From the NCBI RefSeq assembly GCF_029953635.1, contig NZ_CP124543.1:1901455-1965454 (forward strand): a stretch of DNA of 64,000 bases, given 5' to 3'. The number at the start of each line of letters is the position of its first letter. Within the stretch, counting starts at the first letter, position 1. The DNA is from Halotia branconii CENA392. Lineage in GTDB: Bacteria; Cyanobacteriota; Cyanobacteriia; Cyanobacteriales; Nostocaceae. The position numbers and the translations under genes are program-made. Below are positions 1-9,498 of the stretch, one piece after another. The notes under the pieces were generated by a model. It did no database searches. It was not told the DNA's origin and worked only from the letters and a program-made list of their open reading frames with translations.

Positions 1-1949
1 TGCAAATCCTTTTACTAGAAGATGACCCAGTAGATCATGAACTAATTGAGGCGACATTAAAGAATAATGGAATTGAAAGTAATTTAATTCGCGTTGCCTA
101 TCGTCAAGACTTTCTAAAATGCTTAAATACGAGGCTTCCTGATCTCATTTTGGCAGATTATATTTTGCCTGAATTTGACGGTATAGCAGCACTAGAGTTG
201 GCAAAAGCAATCTGCCCTGAAGTCCCTTTTATTCTTGTCTCTGGAGTCTTGGGTGAAGAGCAGGCAATTGACGCTTTAAAGCGAGGAGCAACAGATTATG
301 TCTTGAAGCAACGTTTAGAACGGCTGATTCCGGCTATTCAAAGAACATGGCGGGAAAGTCAGGAACGTCAAGAACGACAGAAGGTTACGAAGGCGCTGAA
401 ACAAACAGATGATTTATTACGTGCAATTGTTGATGCATCCCCTGTAAGTATTATTACGCTGAATCGCCAGCAGCGAGTCATGACCTGGAATACAACCGCC
501 GAAGAACTTTACGGTTGGCAGGCAAAAGCAGTGATTGATCATACCTTACCACTCATTCCCAAAGCACAGCAGGAGTACTTTGATTGCTGCTTCAGTCGTA
601 CTCTAGAAAATAATCGGGTTTCTAATCAAGATTTTCAACATCAAAAGCGAGATGGCAGTCTTATTGATGTGAGTTTATCGCTGGCTCCGTTGCACGACGC
701 GGATGATAATATCTATGGGGTTGTGATGACAACGGTTGATAATACTATCCGTAAGCAGGTTGAAGCGCAGCGACTCGCCTTACTAGCACAAGAAAGAGCA
801 GCTCGTACCGTTGCAGAAACAGCTAATCGAGTTAAAGATGAGTTTTTAGCAGTTCTTTCTCATGAGTTGCGTACACCTTTAAATGCCATTGTAGGCTGGA
901 TTAAACTAATCCAAAAGGGAAACCTCAGTCCAACAATTCTGCAACGAGCATTAGATACCATTGAGCGCAACGCTGCTGCCCAAACTCAGCTAATCGAAGA
1001 CTTGCTTGATATTTCCCGTATTATTCGAGGACAAGTTAGTCTCAATATTCAGCCTGTTGATGTTATTGCATTAATCCAGACTACAAACGATACTCTGCGT
1101 CCGGCAGCAGAAGCAAAATCAATTCAAATTAAACTTGATTTGGTTACACCGCTTGATCGTATTTTGGCCGACCCCAACCGACTGCAACAAGTTTTTTGGA
1201 ATTTACTATCGAATGCCATCAAGTTTACCCCCCCTTCAGGTAAAGTAACGGTTCAGATCAATTTGATTGATTCCCTTTTGCAAATTCAAGTAGTTGATTC
1301 TGGTATCGGTATTGCACCTGATTTTTTGCCTTATGTATTTGAGTATTTCCGGCAAGCAGATGGTTCAACTACGCGATCGCAGGGTGGTTTAGGTCTGGGA
1401 CTCGCAATTACTCGTCATCTGGTTGAATTGCATGGGGGAACAATTCATGTTAGTAGTTCAGGATTAGGACAGGGTTCTACTTTTACTATCATCCTGCCAA
1501 TGCGCGTCGCTCAAGCAAATAATGAGTTTAGCCAGAAACAGGTGGAGAGTGATTTAAGTTTGCAAGGAGTCAAAGCAATCGTCGTAGACGATGACATTGA
1601 TGCACGAGAATTGATGACATTTGTTTTAGAACAACAAGGGGCAAAGGTCAAGAGTGCAGGAAATGTCCAAGAAGCATTAAGCCTTCTAAATCAGTTTCAA
1701 CCCGATGTGCTGATCAGCGACATCGGGATGCCTGATGAAGACGGTTATACTTTCTTACAAACAATACGCTCTCTGCCTAATTACCAACTTTGTAACATTC
1801 CGGCTGTTGCACTTACAGCTTATGCTAGAGAGGAAGATCGTCAACGCGCTTTAGAGGTTGGGTATCAAACCCATCTAGTCAAGCCGTTCGATCCATCAGA
1901 AGTTATCACTATCATCCATCAATTGGCTCAACACAAACTAAAAAGCTAG
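1..1949 (+). CDS. Hybrid sensor histidine kinase (receiver-PAS-HisKA-HATPase-receiver), 5' end cut by window edge
   Basis: Predicted cytoplasmic phosphorelay kinase. The reading frame is open from base 3 (QILLLEDDPVDHEL), so the ATG at about 147 lies inside the first receiver domain and is not the start. Bases 1-2 are TG, so the initiator may begin one base outside the window. Order: receiver with acidic cluster EDD and phospho-acceptor Asp in LILADYILP; PAS around bases 400-760; HisKA with SHELRTPLN (phospho-His codon near 861); HATPase with NLLSNAIKF, DSGIGIA and GLGLGLA; C-terminal receiver with VVDDD, SDIGMPDEDG and the KPF lysine. No transmembrane segment is visible, so the input is probably through the first receiver or PAS. 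Cognate partners would lie upstream of the window. The signal is unknown. Confidence 0.93.
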   Translation, partial: QILLLEDDPVDHELIEATLKNNGIESNLIRVAYRQDFLKCLNTRLPDLILADYILPEFDGIAALELAKAICPEVPFILVSGVLGEEQAIDALKRGATDYVLKQRLERLIPAIQRTWRESQERQERQKVTKALKQTDDLLRAIVDASPVSIITLNRQQRVMTWNTTAEELYGWQAKAVIDHTLPLIPKAQQEYFDCCFSRTLENNRVSNQDFQHQKRDGSLIDVSLSLAPLHDADDNIYGVVMTTVDNTIRKQVEAQRLALLAQERAARTVAETANRVKDEFLAVLSHELRTPLNAIVGWIKLIQKGNLSPTILQRALDTIERNAAAQTQLIEDLLDISRIIRGQVSLNIQPVDVIALIQTTNDTLRPAAEAKSIQIKLDLVTPLDRILADPNRLQQVFWNLLSNAIKFTPPSGKVTVQINLIDSLLQIQVVDSGIGIAPDFLPYVFEYFRQADGSTTRSQGGLGLGLAITRHLVELHGGTIHVSSSGLGQGSTFTIILPMRVAQANNEFSQKQVESDLSLQGVKAIVVDDDIDARELMTFVLEQQGAKVKSAGNVQEALSLLNQFQPDVLISDIGMPDEDGYTFLQTIRSLPNYQLCNIPAVALTAYAREEDRQRALEVGYQTHLVKPFDPSEVITIIHQLAQHKLKS

Positions 1950-2101
1950 TACCGCAAGGCGAAATTAAAAATTAAAAATGAACACAGCATAAGCTTTTCA
2001 TTGATTTGGAATGGATGGTTTATTTTTGTCGAACTGTATTAGTATACGCAGTTGTATCTTTAAATTTGAAATACTACATGATACTAAGTGGTAAGTAAAA
2101 A

Positions 2102-4033
2102 TTAAAAACCGCTTTGAGAAGATTCTGTGGAATTAGGATTATCTTTATCGTCTGGTTGGTTATTATTGATAAATTCTTGTTGGGAATTATTTTGATTTTC
2201 TGGCTGATCACTCTTTGAAAATGCTTTTTTTCCCACATTTTCAGCGGCTTGTTTAAATAATGGTTCTATTTTATTTCGCCAGTACTTAGTATCAGGTAAC
2301 TTTTCGGGGTGATTTTTATAATCTAAAACTTTGTCCCATTTACCATCGTCTATTGCTTGATTTATATCATTAAATAGAGCATCTGCTTTCGACCATTCTT
2401 GTTGCCATTCGGCAATCATTTTACGTGTTTCTTTAATTTCAGAAGAAGCACTTGCCGGAACTGATCTTAGTAGAGCGATCGCTCCGATTAAATCTCCTGA
2501 ATTATACTTTTGTCTGGCTTTTTCTACAATCTTGACACTACTTTCATTAGGCTGCGATTCTTCTGGTGTTTCAGCATTGGGCGTTGGTGTCTCTAATGGT
2601 TCCGGCGCTGGAGTTACTATATTTTTAGACTTTGGTTTAGGCTGGGGAATTGGTCGAGCCGCAATCAAAGTATTATCATCTATTATCTTTGTTGCAATCC
2701 CTTGATCGCGTAAGCAAGACATCCATTGTTCGTTATTATTAATTACTCCTTTGTGCGCCCAAGCCAAACGACCAGAATTAAGTTTAATTTCTATCCATCC
2801 CAATTCTGTTTGCTGACCAGTCACTTCAAATTTGGTGTTATCACCAACAGTTTTAACTATGTTGTCAGAATTAATCGCACTAGGTTCAGAACGGATATTG
2901 GAATTGCCTTCAACAATAGCCAAACACTTATTTGCTGAGGCGTTATCATTGCCTGTAAAACTAGTAGCAAGATTTTTGATATTTGGAAACACATTTGCTG
3001 CCAAAGTAGCCGCACCGCCCGCTAATAATATCCCTATCAACAACGGCCACGGATCGGGTCTAGTAGAGTTTTGACGAGTAGGTTTGATACTTCCACGATT
3101 GGCTGGCGCAACTGCAACAGTTTGTTGTCGAGACGTTTGGGATAAAGATGTATTTGGTCTGTAACTATGATTGTGAGGAGATTCTTGAGGTGTAGAAGCA
3201 CTTACCACCGGATTAGTCGCGTTGATACATGCTTGCAATGCTTCAGTTGCATTTTGGTAGCGGTCTTTGAAGTGATAACGCACCATCTTAGTCAACACTG
3301 CTGCCAATCGATAGTTCACATGTGTCAAATGCTGCCAGAGAATCTCGCCTGTTTCAGGATTTTCTTGCAATTGAGCTGCCGATACTCCTGTAAGTGCTTG
3401 AATAGCAATGATGCCAAGGGAATAAATATCACTGTTAGGACGGGGTTTACCTTGCCCTTGTTCTGTAGGCATATAGCCAGGAGTACCAATGGCTACTGTG
3501 GCAGTTGGTTGTCCGCCAACTGTAACTAGCGGCGAACGTAATTGTTTAACTGCTCCAAAATCTACTAAAACTAATTTATTGTCAGAGGCGCGACGAATAA
3601 TATTATCTGGCTTGATGTCACGATGAATTACACCTTGACGATGAACAAATTCTAAAATACTCAAAACTTCTTGCAACAATTGCATGACTTGGCTTTCATT
3701 CCACTGCTGACCAAGTGTGAGTTCTTCAGTTAAAGTATGTCCTTCAATATATTCTTGAACTAAATAAAATTCTTGATTTTCGTCAAAATAAGCCAGCAAT
3801 CGGGGAATCTGGTCATGGTTGCCTAGTTGTTCTAGGGTTTCAGCTTCGCTGTTAAATAGGCGCTTGGCAGTTTCAAACACTCTAGGGTCAGAACTTGTAG
3901 GCTTGAGGTGCTTGACCACACACATCGGATTACCTGGTCGCCTAGTATCTTGGGCGATGTAAGTTTGACCAAATCCTCCCGTAGCAAGGACTCTGATTAC
4001 TTGGTAACGATGGTCTAATAGCTTGCCGATCAT
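2102..4033 (-). CDS. Ser/Thr protein kinase with transmembrane segment and SH3b domain
   Basis: Eukaryotic-type (Hanks) kinase, 643 aa. Kinase domain about residues 10-270: glycine loop ATGGFGQTY, Lys41 in VVKHLK, HRDIKPDN at 137-144, DFG at 158-160, then GTPGYMPTEQ where classical kinases have APE. A Pro/Ser-rich linker leads to one hydrophobic segment (about 329-350), then an SH3b-like domain (about 369-430) and a Pro/Glu/Asn-rich tail. The kinase is therefore predicted inside the membrane and the SH3b outside, so it may sense envelope state. GGGAGGG just upstream supports the ATG. The N-terminal domain is a close paralogue of the kinase at 13533-14879. Substrates are unknown. Confidence 0.92.
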   Translation of the reverse strand: MIGKLLDHRYQVIRVLATGGFGQTYIAQDTRRPGNPMCVVKHLKPTSSDPRVFETAKRLFNSEAETLEQLGNHDQIPRLLAYFDENQEFYLVQEYIEGHTLTEELTLGQQWNESQVMQLLQEVLSILEFVHRQGVIHRDIKPDNIIRRASDNKLVLVDFGAVKQLRSPLVTVGGQPTATVAIGTPGYMPTEQGQGKPRPNSDIYSLGIIAIQALTGVSAAQLQENPETGEILWQHLTHVNYRLAAVLTKMVRYHFKDRYQNATEALQACINATNPVVSASTPQESPHNHSYRPNTSLSQTSRQQTVAVAPANRGSIKPTRQNSTRPDPWPLLIGILLAGGAATLAANVFPNIKNLATSFTGNDNASANKCLAIVEGNSNIRSEPSAINSDNIVKTVGDNTKFEVTGQQTELGWIEIKLNSGRLAWAHKGVINNNEQWMSCLRDQGIATKIIDDNTLIAARPIPQPKPKSKNIVTPAPEPLETPTPNAETPEESQPNESSVKIVEKARQKYNSGDLIGAIALLRSVPASASSEIKETRKMIAEWQQEWSKADALFNDINQAIDDGKWDKVLDYKNHPEKLPDTKYWRNKIEPLFKQAAENVGKKAFSKSDQPENQNNSQQEFINNNQPDDKDNPNSTESSQSGF

Positions 4034-4197
4034 ATTCCCTCCCCATAGTTATTACCTAATTCGTGAGCTGGTAATAAATATCTCCAAATTTTTTTCAATG
4101 AAATCCGTTATCTTGAGAAAAGATTTAGATTAAAAACACAGCTTTTTAATAAACATAGACTGTTAATTTTGCTTTTTAGTGCCTTTTTTTAGTACCA

Positions 4198-4683
4198 ATG
4201 CCACCTAGAATAACAAATCAAGTTGCATGGCAGCAGGCCGAACTACTCATGCAACCTGCTTTCATTCGCGTAATCGATAATCTCCGCAAGCATGTTGATA
4301 CATCTGCTTGGAAAGGAACTTACCAAGACGTAATGATTTGGCCAGCTAACACCACTGATGAAATCAAAGCGTTGGTAACTCAACTGTTGCAAGAAATAGA
4401 AACTGCAACATTAGAACAGGCAGATGCCATCAGAGAAACTCTTGCTGGCCTACCTATGCCCCATCCAGGATATCATCTGGTTTTGCAACGTCAAGGGCAA
4501 CACGTAAGTATCGATTTGTGGGAACTTTGTTACCAAGTGTGTTTTATTAATTACAGTCCAGAAAATGAGGTAGTTAATATTGATACTAGTTTATTTAATG
4601 AACTAGGTGAGGTAGATTGGCAACGTTTGGAAGATAAAACTAAGGAGTTAGTTGAGCAGGTGTTTGTAAATTTACCAGAATGA
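4198..4683 (+). CDS. Conserved cyanobacterial hypothetical protein
   Basis: A 161-aa soluble protein of unknown function, without signal peptide or membrane segment. It is rich in Gln and aromatic residues, with a helical N-terminal half (QQAELLMQPAFIRVIDNLRK) and a strand-like centre (HPGYHLVLQRQGQHVSIDLWELCYQ). Codon use and the uninterrupted frame look like a real gene. It is divergent from the Ser/Thr kinase, about 165 bp away, so both may share a control region. From memory it resembles a conserved cyanobacterial hypothetical family, but I cannot name a domain. Confidence 0.7.
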   Translation: MPPRITNQVAWQQAELLMQPAFIRVIDNLRKHVDTSAWKGTYQDVMIWPANTTDEIKALVTQLLQEIETATLEQADAIRETLAGLPMPHPGYHLVLQRQGQHVSIDLWELCYQVCFINYSPENEVVNIDTSLFNELGEVDWQRLEDKTKELVEQVFVNLPE

Positions 4684-4776
4684 AAATAATCTTAGAATTT
4701 CATCTGAGGCTATACCTGCATGAGCTAATTAAGATAAGGTCATTTTTTAGCCTGTCTTAGCCGCCTACTTTATAAG

Positions 4777-4980
4777 TTACATTGGCTTCCAAGTATCCAA
4801 GGATGCTTGAATAAGAGCTAATTGGCTCAAATATTCATTAAGTTTTGTTTTCTGGGCTTCAAGAGTTGCAAGAATTTGTTGCTTTTCTATATCTTTAGTT
4901 TCCCTTAGATTATCTTTTTGGTATTGCGTCGGCATTAACTCTTTGAGATTACATACTAGCTCTTGGGCGTAGGCAAGCAT
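4777..4980 (-). CDS. Small hypothetical protein, doubtful
   Basis: A 67-aa frame predicted to be almost entirely helical and charged (KDNLRETKDIEKQQ...LEAQKTKLNEYLSQL), which suggests a short coiled coil. An in-frame TAA directly precedes the ATG and no Shine-Dalgarno sequence is visible, so it could be the tail of a decayed gene. It lies between the 161-aa hypothetical and the repeat protein. Function unknown. Confidence 0.25.
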   Translation of the reverse strand: MLAYAQELVCNLKELMPTQYQKDNLRETKDIEKQQILATLEAQKTKLNEYLSQLALIQASLDTWKPM

Positions 4981-5098
4981 TTACCGTTGTTCACCAGCGA
5001 ACATTACCTGGAGAAAGAATCTCGATTTCTTCTAACTGCAATAAGCAAATCGTTTTAATTCTTGGGCATTATTTCTTGAGGCAAGTAGCAGCGTGAAG

Positions 5099-7234
5099 TT
5101 AAGCGATCGCTAATTTATCCAAGCTGCCTTTATAGCCACTAATCTCAATCACGGCATCCGTAAGGGCAGAGAATCCATTAGTGTTATCGTTGAGTGCCAG
5201 AAAAGTCTGTTGCTCCTTGCCTGTACCAAGGGTAAAAGTTGCCGCACCTTTAGCCACAAAAGCAGTTGGAGTCAATATATGTTGTATGTCTGAAAGATTT
5301 AAACTCGCAACAGTACCAAGTTGAACTAAATTAGCCACGTTAACTGCATACAGCCCATCAATTTTATCTCGACAAATGTTCAAGTCAGTAATTTTATCAT
5401 AACTAGAAAGCAGGGAATCACTCAGACTACTGAATACAAATTTGTCAGTACCACAGCCGCCTGTCAAGGTATCACGTCCACTGCCACCGTGTAGAGTATC
5501 ATTACCTTTGCCACCAATTAATTTGTCATTGCCGGCTAACCCAAAGAGTTCATCGTTGCCATTTTTGCCAGAAATTTTATCGTTACCAGCTCTACCAGTG
5601 AGTTTATCTGCACCTTTACCACCATTTAAGGTAATGTTTGGCACATTTCCCTCTGTTGTGGTCTTGCTGATTAGTTGACCATTGGTATCATACAAATAAC
5701 TGGCAACTGTATCAATAATACCATCACTGTTGTTGTCGATATCTGCGGAAGTTAGTTTGCCCTTAGCGTCGTAGTTATAAGTGGTAATCTCGTCACCGAT
5801 GCCATCATTATTTTTGTCAACTACCTGTGCAATCAGTTTGCCCTTAGCATCGTAACTGTAAGCGCTGACTTCATCAAAGATTCCATCATTATTTTTGTCA
5901 ATTTTCTGTGATGTCAGCTTACCCTTCAAATCGTAGCTGTAAACGCCAAATGCATCAATTACCCCATCATTATTGAAGTCATAGCTGGCGGATGCACGTC
6001 CATAAGTATAGGTTTGGACATAATTTACGCCGCCGCCGTTGTCGTTACGATTGTAACGATTATTGAATGTTACGTTGCCGTTGGCATCATAAATAGAGGT
6101 TTCGACAAATTCAACTATACCGTCGCCATTATCGTCACTAGTGTAGGATGTCTGGTTGCCGTTGGCATCATAAGTATAGGTTTCGACATAATCAGGTATG
6201 CCATCGTTCTTATTGTCATAAATATAGGATGTCCGGTTGCCGTTAGTGTCATAAGTATAGGTAGATACAGAATCAACTGTGCCGTCGTTTTTGTTGTCAA
6301 CATCTACGGATGTTAGCTTGCCGTTGGCATCATAAATATAGGTAGATACATCAACTATGCCGTCGGCGTTGCTGTCAGTAGTATAGGATGTCCGGTTGTT
6401 GTCGGCATCATAAGTAAAGGTTTCGACATAATCAATTATACCGTCGCCATTATAGTCACTAGTGTAGGATGTTAGGTTGCTATTAGCATCATAAGTAGAG
6501 GTTTCGACATAATCAGGTATGCCGTCGGCGTTGCTGTCATTAATGTAGGATGTCTGGTTGCTGTTGGCATCATAAGTATAGGTTGCGACATAATCAATTA
6601 TGCCGTCGCCGTTGGTGTCACGGGTAATGGATGTCTGGTTGCCGTTGACATCATAAGTATAGGTTGCGACATAATCAATTATGCCGTCGCCGTTGGTGTC
6701 ACGGGTAATGGATGTCTGGTTGCCGTTGACATCATAAGTATAGGTTTCGACATAATCAATTATGCCGTCGACATTGTAGTCAGAGGTAACAGATATTAAC
6801 TCTCCGTTGGCATTATAAGTAGAGGTTTGGACAGAATCAGGTTTACCATCGCCGTTGTCGTCACGACTATAGGATATCTGGTTGCCGTTCGCATCATAAG
6901 TATAGGTTTCGACTAAATCAATTATGCCGTCGCCATTGTAATCAGAGGTAACAGATATTAACTTTCCGTTGGCATCGTAAGTAGAGGTTTGGTCAGAATC
7001 AGGTTTACCATCGCCGTTGTCGTCACGGGTAATGGAGGTCTGTTTGCCGTTAGCATCATAAGTATAGGTTCGGACAGAATCAACTTTACCATCGCCGTTG
7101 TAGTCAGAGGTATAGAATGTCAGGTCATAGGAGTAGGTAATAACTGAATCTATTATCCCATCACTGTTGTTGTCTATCTTTTCAGATATCACGTTGCCAT
7201 TGGTATCGTAAGTATAAGTTGTGGTTGAGGTCAT
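5099..7234 (-). CDS. Calcium-loop/YD-like repeat surface protein with RTX and 'bluetail'-like C-terminus
   Basis: A 711-aa protein, probably secreted or surface-bound. The first ~530 residues are about 27-aa repeats, each combining an acidic loop of the form DxNxDGxxD (as in thrombospondin type 3 or dockerin calcium loops) with a TYTYDANGN block recalling YD repeats. Next come RTX-type glycine repeats (GGKGADKLTG, GNDKISG, GNDELFG, GNDTLHG), then a C-terminal domain with KFVFSS, KITDL, ATFTLGTG, FLALND and VIEISGY, close to the cyanobacterial 'bluetail' surface-protein ending. There is no classical signal peptide; RTX proteins are usually exported by type I secretion through C-terminal signals, but no type I exporter is adjacent. 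Two repeats are identical at DNA level (6571-6732). No Rhs core or toxin tip is present. Confidence 0.85.
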   Translation of the reverse strand: MTSTTTYTYDTNGNVISEKIDNNSDGIIDSVITYSYDLTFYTSDYNGDGKVDSVRTYTYDANGKQTSITRDDNGDGKPDSDQTSTYDANGKLISVTSDYNGDGIIDLVETYTYDANGNQISYSRDDNGDGKPDSVQTSTYNANGELISVTSDYNVDGIIDYVETYTYDVNGNQTSITRDTNGDGIIDYVATYTYDVNGNQTSITRDTNGDGIIDYVATYTYDANSNQTSYINDSNADGIPDYVETSTYDANSNLTSYTSDYNGDGIIDYVETFTYDADNNRTSYTTDSNADGIVDVSTYIYDANGKLTSVDVDNKNDGTVDSVSTYTYDTNGNRTSYIYDNKNDGIPDYVETYTYDANGNQTSYTSDDNGDGIVEFVETSIYDANGNVTFNNRYNRNDNGGGVNYVQTYTYGRASASYDFNNDGVIDAFGVYSYDLKGKLTSQKIDKNNDGIFDEVSAYSYDAKGKLIAQVVDKNNDGIGDEITTYNYDAKGKLTSADIDNNSDGIIDTVASYLYDTNGQLISKTTTEGNVPNITLNGGKGADKLTGRAGNDKISGKNGNDELFGLAGNDKLIGGKGNDTLHGGSGRDTLTGGCGTDKFVFSSLSDSLLSSYDKITDLNICRDKIDGLYAVNVANLVQLGTVASLNLSDIQHILTPTAFVAKGAATFTLGTGKEQQTFLALNDNTNGFSALTDAVIEISGYKGSLDKLAIA
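6571..6732. repeat. Perfect 81-bp tandem duplication in the repeat gene
   Basis: Two adjacent 81-bp units, 6571-6651 and 6652-6732, read as identical. Each begins CATAAGTATAGGTTGCGACA. They encode one 27-aa repeat on the minus strand. Neighbouring repeats have diverged, so this copy is a recent slippage or recombination product. Confidence 0.9.
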
Positions 7235-7533
7235 AAATTAATGTTCCTTATTGGGATAGCTGGGGGTTCTGTAAAGACTTTGACGTGAATTTTACCGCGA
7301 AAAGCTGCTGACAACTTCGCTACTGTTGTAGCTACACAAAACTGAAACGACACATTATTATTGTCTAGAATACCTCCAATGTTTATGGATTAAAGATTTT
7401 TATAGCCGAGTGAAACCTTACCCCTTAATGACCTAATCTCGGCATGAATTATGTAAGCAATTGCAAACTGCTTAAACCGCAAGTCTTTCGGTGGAAAAGT
7501 TTCTATATATTCAGTAGCTGAAAGCTTTGATAT
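7235..7533. other. Intergenic region upstream of the repeat protein
   Basis: This stretch holds the presumed promoter of the minus-strand repeat protein. I see no RNA gene, clear hairpin or ORF with coding character in it. Confidence 0.4.
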
Positions 7534-7740
7534 GTCTAAATCAAAAAAAGTTATACGAACAAGCTTGATGAAGAACTCTAACTACACTTAAAACCTCGTG
7601 CCACAGAAACAGTATCAATAAAGATACCAGACATATTAAAATCACTCAAAAAAGTTGCAGCTAATCGAGATATGTCACTTGAAGCATTACTTAAGTTTTA
7701 CATTGGATAGAGTTTGCGGCAAGATTTAATTAATATTTAG
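7534..7740 (+). pseudogene. Degraded ribbon-helix-helix/antitoxin-like gene
   Basis: In the frame of 7552, translation gives YTNKLDEEL, a stop, then TETVSIKIPDILKSLKK, VAANRDMSLEALLKFYIG, a stop, then SLRQDLINI and a final stop. From memory, the block 'SIKIP...LKxVAxxRxMSLEALLxxYIGxxLRQDL' matches a family of small cyanobacterial antitoxin-like proteins in which the segment is continuous, so the internal TAG interrupts a recognisable product. The candidate ATG at 7534 is in another frame. No partner toxin is visible nearby. Confidence is moderate because the family match is from memory. Confidence 0.4.
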
Positions 7741-7857
7741 TCTCAATTCCATTACTGCGATCGCTTTACTCTTTTTACCTCTAATCTCTAAAAAAAATAG
7801 AGCGATCGCATTTATATTACAATAAGCAAAACTCAGAAATTTTTGTTGATATTGCTT

Positions 7858-8409
7858 ATGAGTCAGCAAACTTATCTAAAAGTACCCTTTGTTTGGGAAG
7901 AACCTAAACCGTTGACTGAAGTTCCACGGCGTTTGAGTTTTGAGCCAGTGAACGCAATGCTCGACAATTCATTAATTTCAGTCGTTGCACGTGTGATGGC
8001 TTCATCAAGAGATGCAAGTCATCAGAAACAAGTTTCAGAACATGAGCCTCACAAGGCGGCTGAGAAATTTTTAAACTCGGCAAGCGATGGCTTCTCGTAT
8101 CAACATGACTGGTGGCAGTTTGGAATCAATAAAAATGGGGACATTGTAGGGTTTGTGCTTCCGGTTATCTTTGAAAAATGCGCCAAAGAGGGCAAAGAAG
8201 AAGCAACAATCTACGACATCGGAGTTTTACCAGAGTATCGAGGGCTTGGTTTTGCAAACGATCTTTTATCACAAGGAACACGTATATTACAAAACGTAGG
8301 AGTTTGGCGAATATTTTGTGATACAGATGTGAATAACGTGCGGATGATTTCTGCGTTCAAACGAGTTGGGTATCGACAATACAGCGAACCTTATAAGCGT
8401 CCTATTTGA
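7858..8409 (+). CDS. GNAT-family N-acetyltransferase
   Basis: Predicted acetyl-CoA-dependent acyltransferase of 183 aa. The diagnostic motif A is IYDIGVLPEYRGLGFANDLL (R-G-x-G-x-A acetyl-CoA loop), followed by the beta-bulge segment WRIFCDTDVNNVRMISAFKRVGY, which is typical of the GNAT C-terminal half. I chose ATG 7858 (MSQQTYLKVPF) over the upstream TTG at 7843, which would only add five hydrophobic residues. The substrate is unknown. The downstream MDR oxidoreductase starts 41 bp later on the same strand and may be co-transcribed. Confidence 0.85.
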   Translation: MSQQTYLKVPFVWEEPKPLTEVPRRLSFEPVNAMLDNSLISVVARVMASSRDASHQKQVSEHEPHKAAEKFLNSASDGFSYQHDWWQFGINKNGDIVGFVLPVIFEKCAKEGKEEATIYDIGVLPEYRGLGFANDLLSQGTRILQNVGVWRIFCDTDVNNVRMISAFKRVGYRQYSEPYKRPI

Positions 8410-8450
8410 TGATTATGTTAGGACGTTAGAGGTAAATCTAGGATTAGTAA

Positions 8451-9458
8451 ATGAGTGCAAAAACCTATAGAAAATTAATTGCAAAACAACTTAGCCAAGA
8501 TTTTAAATCTGCCGTCGAGATTGTCGAAATTCCTATTCCCCAACTTGCTGCTAACCAACTTTTAATTCAAAACAAATTTGCTGGGATTAACGGTGGCTTC
8601 GATACTTTACTTTGTCGGGGTGAGGTTCCATATATTAACTTAATTCCTCCCTTTGATTTGGGCGTGGAAGCAGTAGGAAAAGTTGTTGCTGTGGGTGACA
8701 ATATTCAAGATTTTCAAATTGGTGATGCTGTTATAACTACAGTGCGTGGCGGTGGTTATCGAGAATATCAAGTTATTGATGCCAACTTAGCACTAAAAGT
8801 GCCGGAAGCTACACCAGAGTTGCTTACACTGATGCCTACAGGCGTATCAGCTCTAGTGGCACTTGAACAAGTCGGGGAAATGAAAAGTAATGAAGTAGTT
8901 TTAGTTACAGCCGCCGCCGGAGGAACTGGTCATATTGCGGTGCAGTTGGCAAAATTATCTGGGAATCATGTGATTGGGACTTGTAGCACCACAGCCAAGA
9001 TGCAATTATTAGAAGAATTAGGGTGCGATCGCATCATCAACTATCGCATAGAAAGCATCCAGGAAGTCTTACAGCAAGAGTATCCCCAGGGAATTAACTT
9101 AATTTTTGAGTGTGTAGGTAAACAAGTATTTGACACCTGCCTAGATAATTTAGCAATTCGCGGACGTTTAATAACTATTGGTCACATTGCTGAATACGCC
9201 AAAAAGCTAGAACAAGTAACGCAACCTCGAATTTATCATCAACTAATGTGGAAAGCTGCATCAGTGCGAGGTTTTTTGATGCCCCACTATCAAGAATATA
9301 TGACAGAGGCACGCGATCGCCTATTAAATTTGTTCTACACCGACAAACTCAAAGTTGCCGTTGATCAAACTTCCTTCCACGGATTAGAATCTATTCCTAC
9401 TGCTGTCGAATACCTCCTAACTGGTCAAAATTGCGGCAAAGTTGTCGTGAAGTTTTAA
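8451..9458 (+). CDS. Zinc-type MDR oxidoreductase (quinone / enone reductase-like)
   Basis: A 335-aa medium-chain dehydrogenase/reductase. It has an N-terminal GroES-like domain (FAGINGGFDTLLCRGEVPY, PFDLGVEAVGKVVAVGDNI) and a Rossmann domain with the NADPH loop VTAAAGGTGHIAVQLAKLSG followed by VIGTCSTTAKMQLLEELGCDRIINY. The structural-zinc cysteines of alcohol dehydrogenases are absent, as in the quinone-oxidoreductase branch. The sequence layout is closest, from memory, to prostaglandin reductase-3/ZADH2-type enone reductases. The likely role is NADPH-dependent reduction of an alpha,beta-unsaturated carbonyl or quinone. The natural substrate cannot be read from sequence. Confidence 0.88.
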   Translation: MSAKTYRKLIAKQLSQDFKSAVEIVEIPIPQLAANQLLIQNKFAGINGGFDTLLCRGEVPYINLIPPFDLGVEAVGKVVAVGDNIQDFQIGDAVITTVRGGGYREYQVIDANLALKVPEATPELLTLMPTGVSALVALEQVGEMKSNEVVLVTAAAGGTGHIAVQLAKLSGNHVIGTCSTTAKMQLLEELGCDRIINYRIESIQEVLQQEYPQGINLIFECVGKQVFDTCLDNLAIRGRLITIGHIAEYAKKLEQVTQPRIYHQLMWKAASVRGFLMPHYQEYMTEARDRLLNLFYTDKLKVAVDQTSFHGLESIPTAVEYLLTGQNCGKVVVKF

Positions 9459-9498
9459 AAAATTCATTCAGGAGGTAATTAAGTAGCCATTATTGAAA

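Noticed and set aside
5099..7234. Rhs/YD polymorphic toxin
   Set aside because: No Rhs core motif, no variable toxin tip and an RTX/'bluetail'-type end; the repeats are calcium-loop based.
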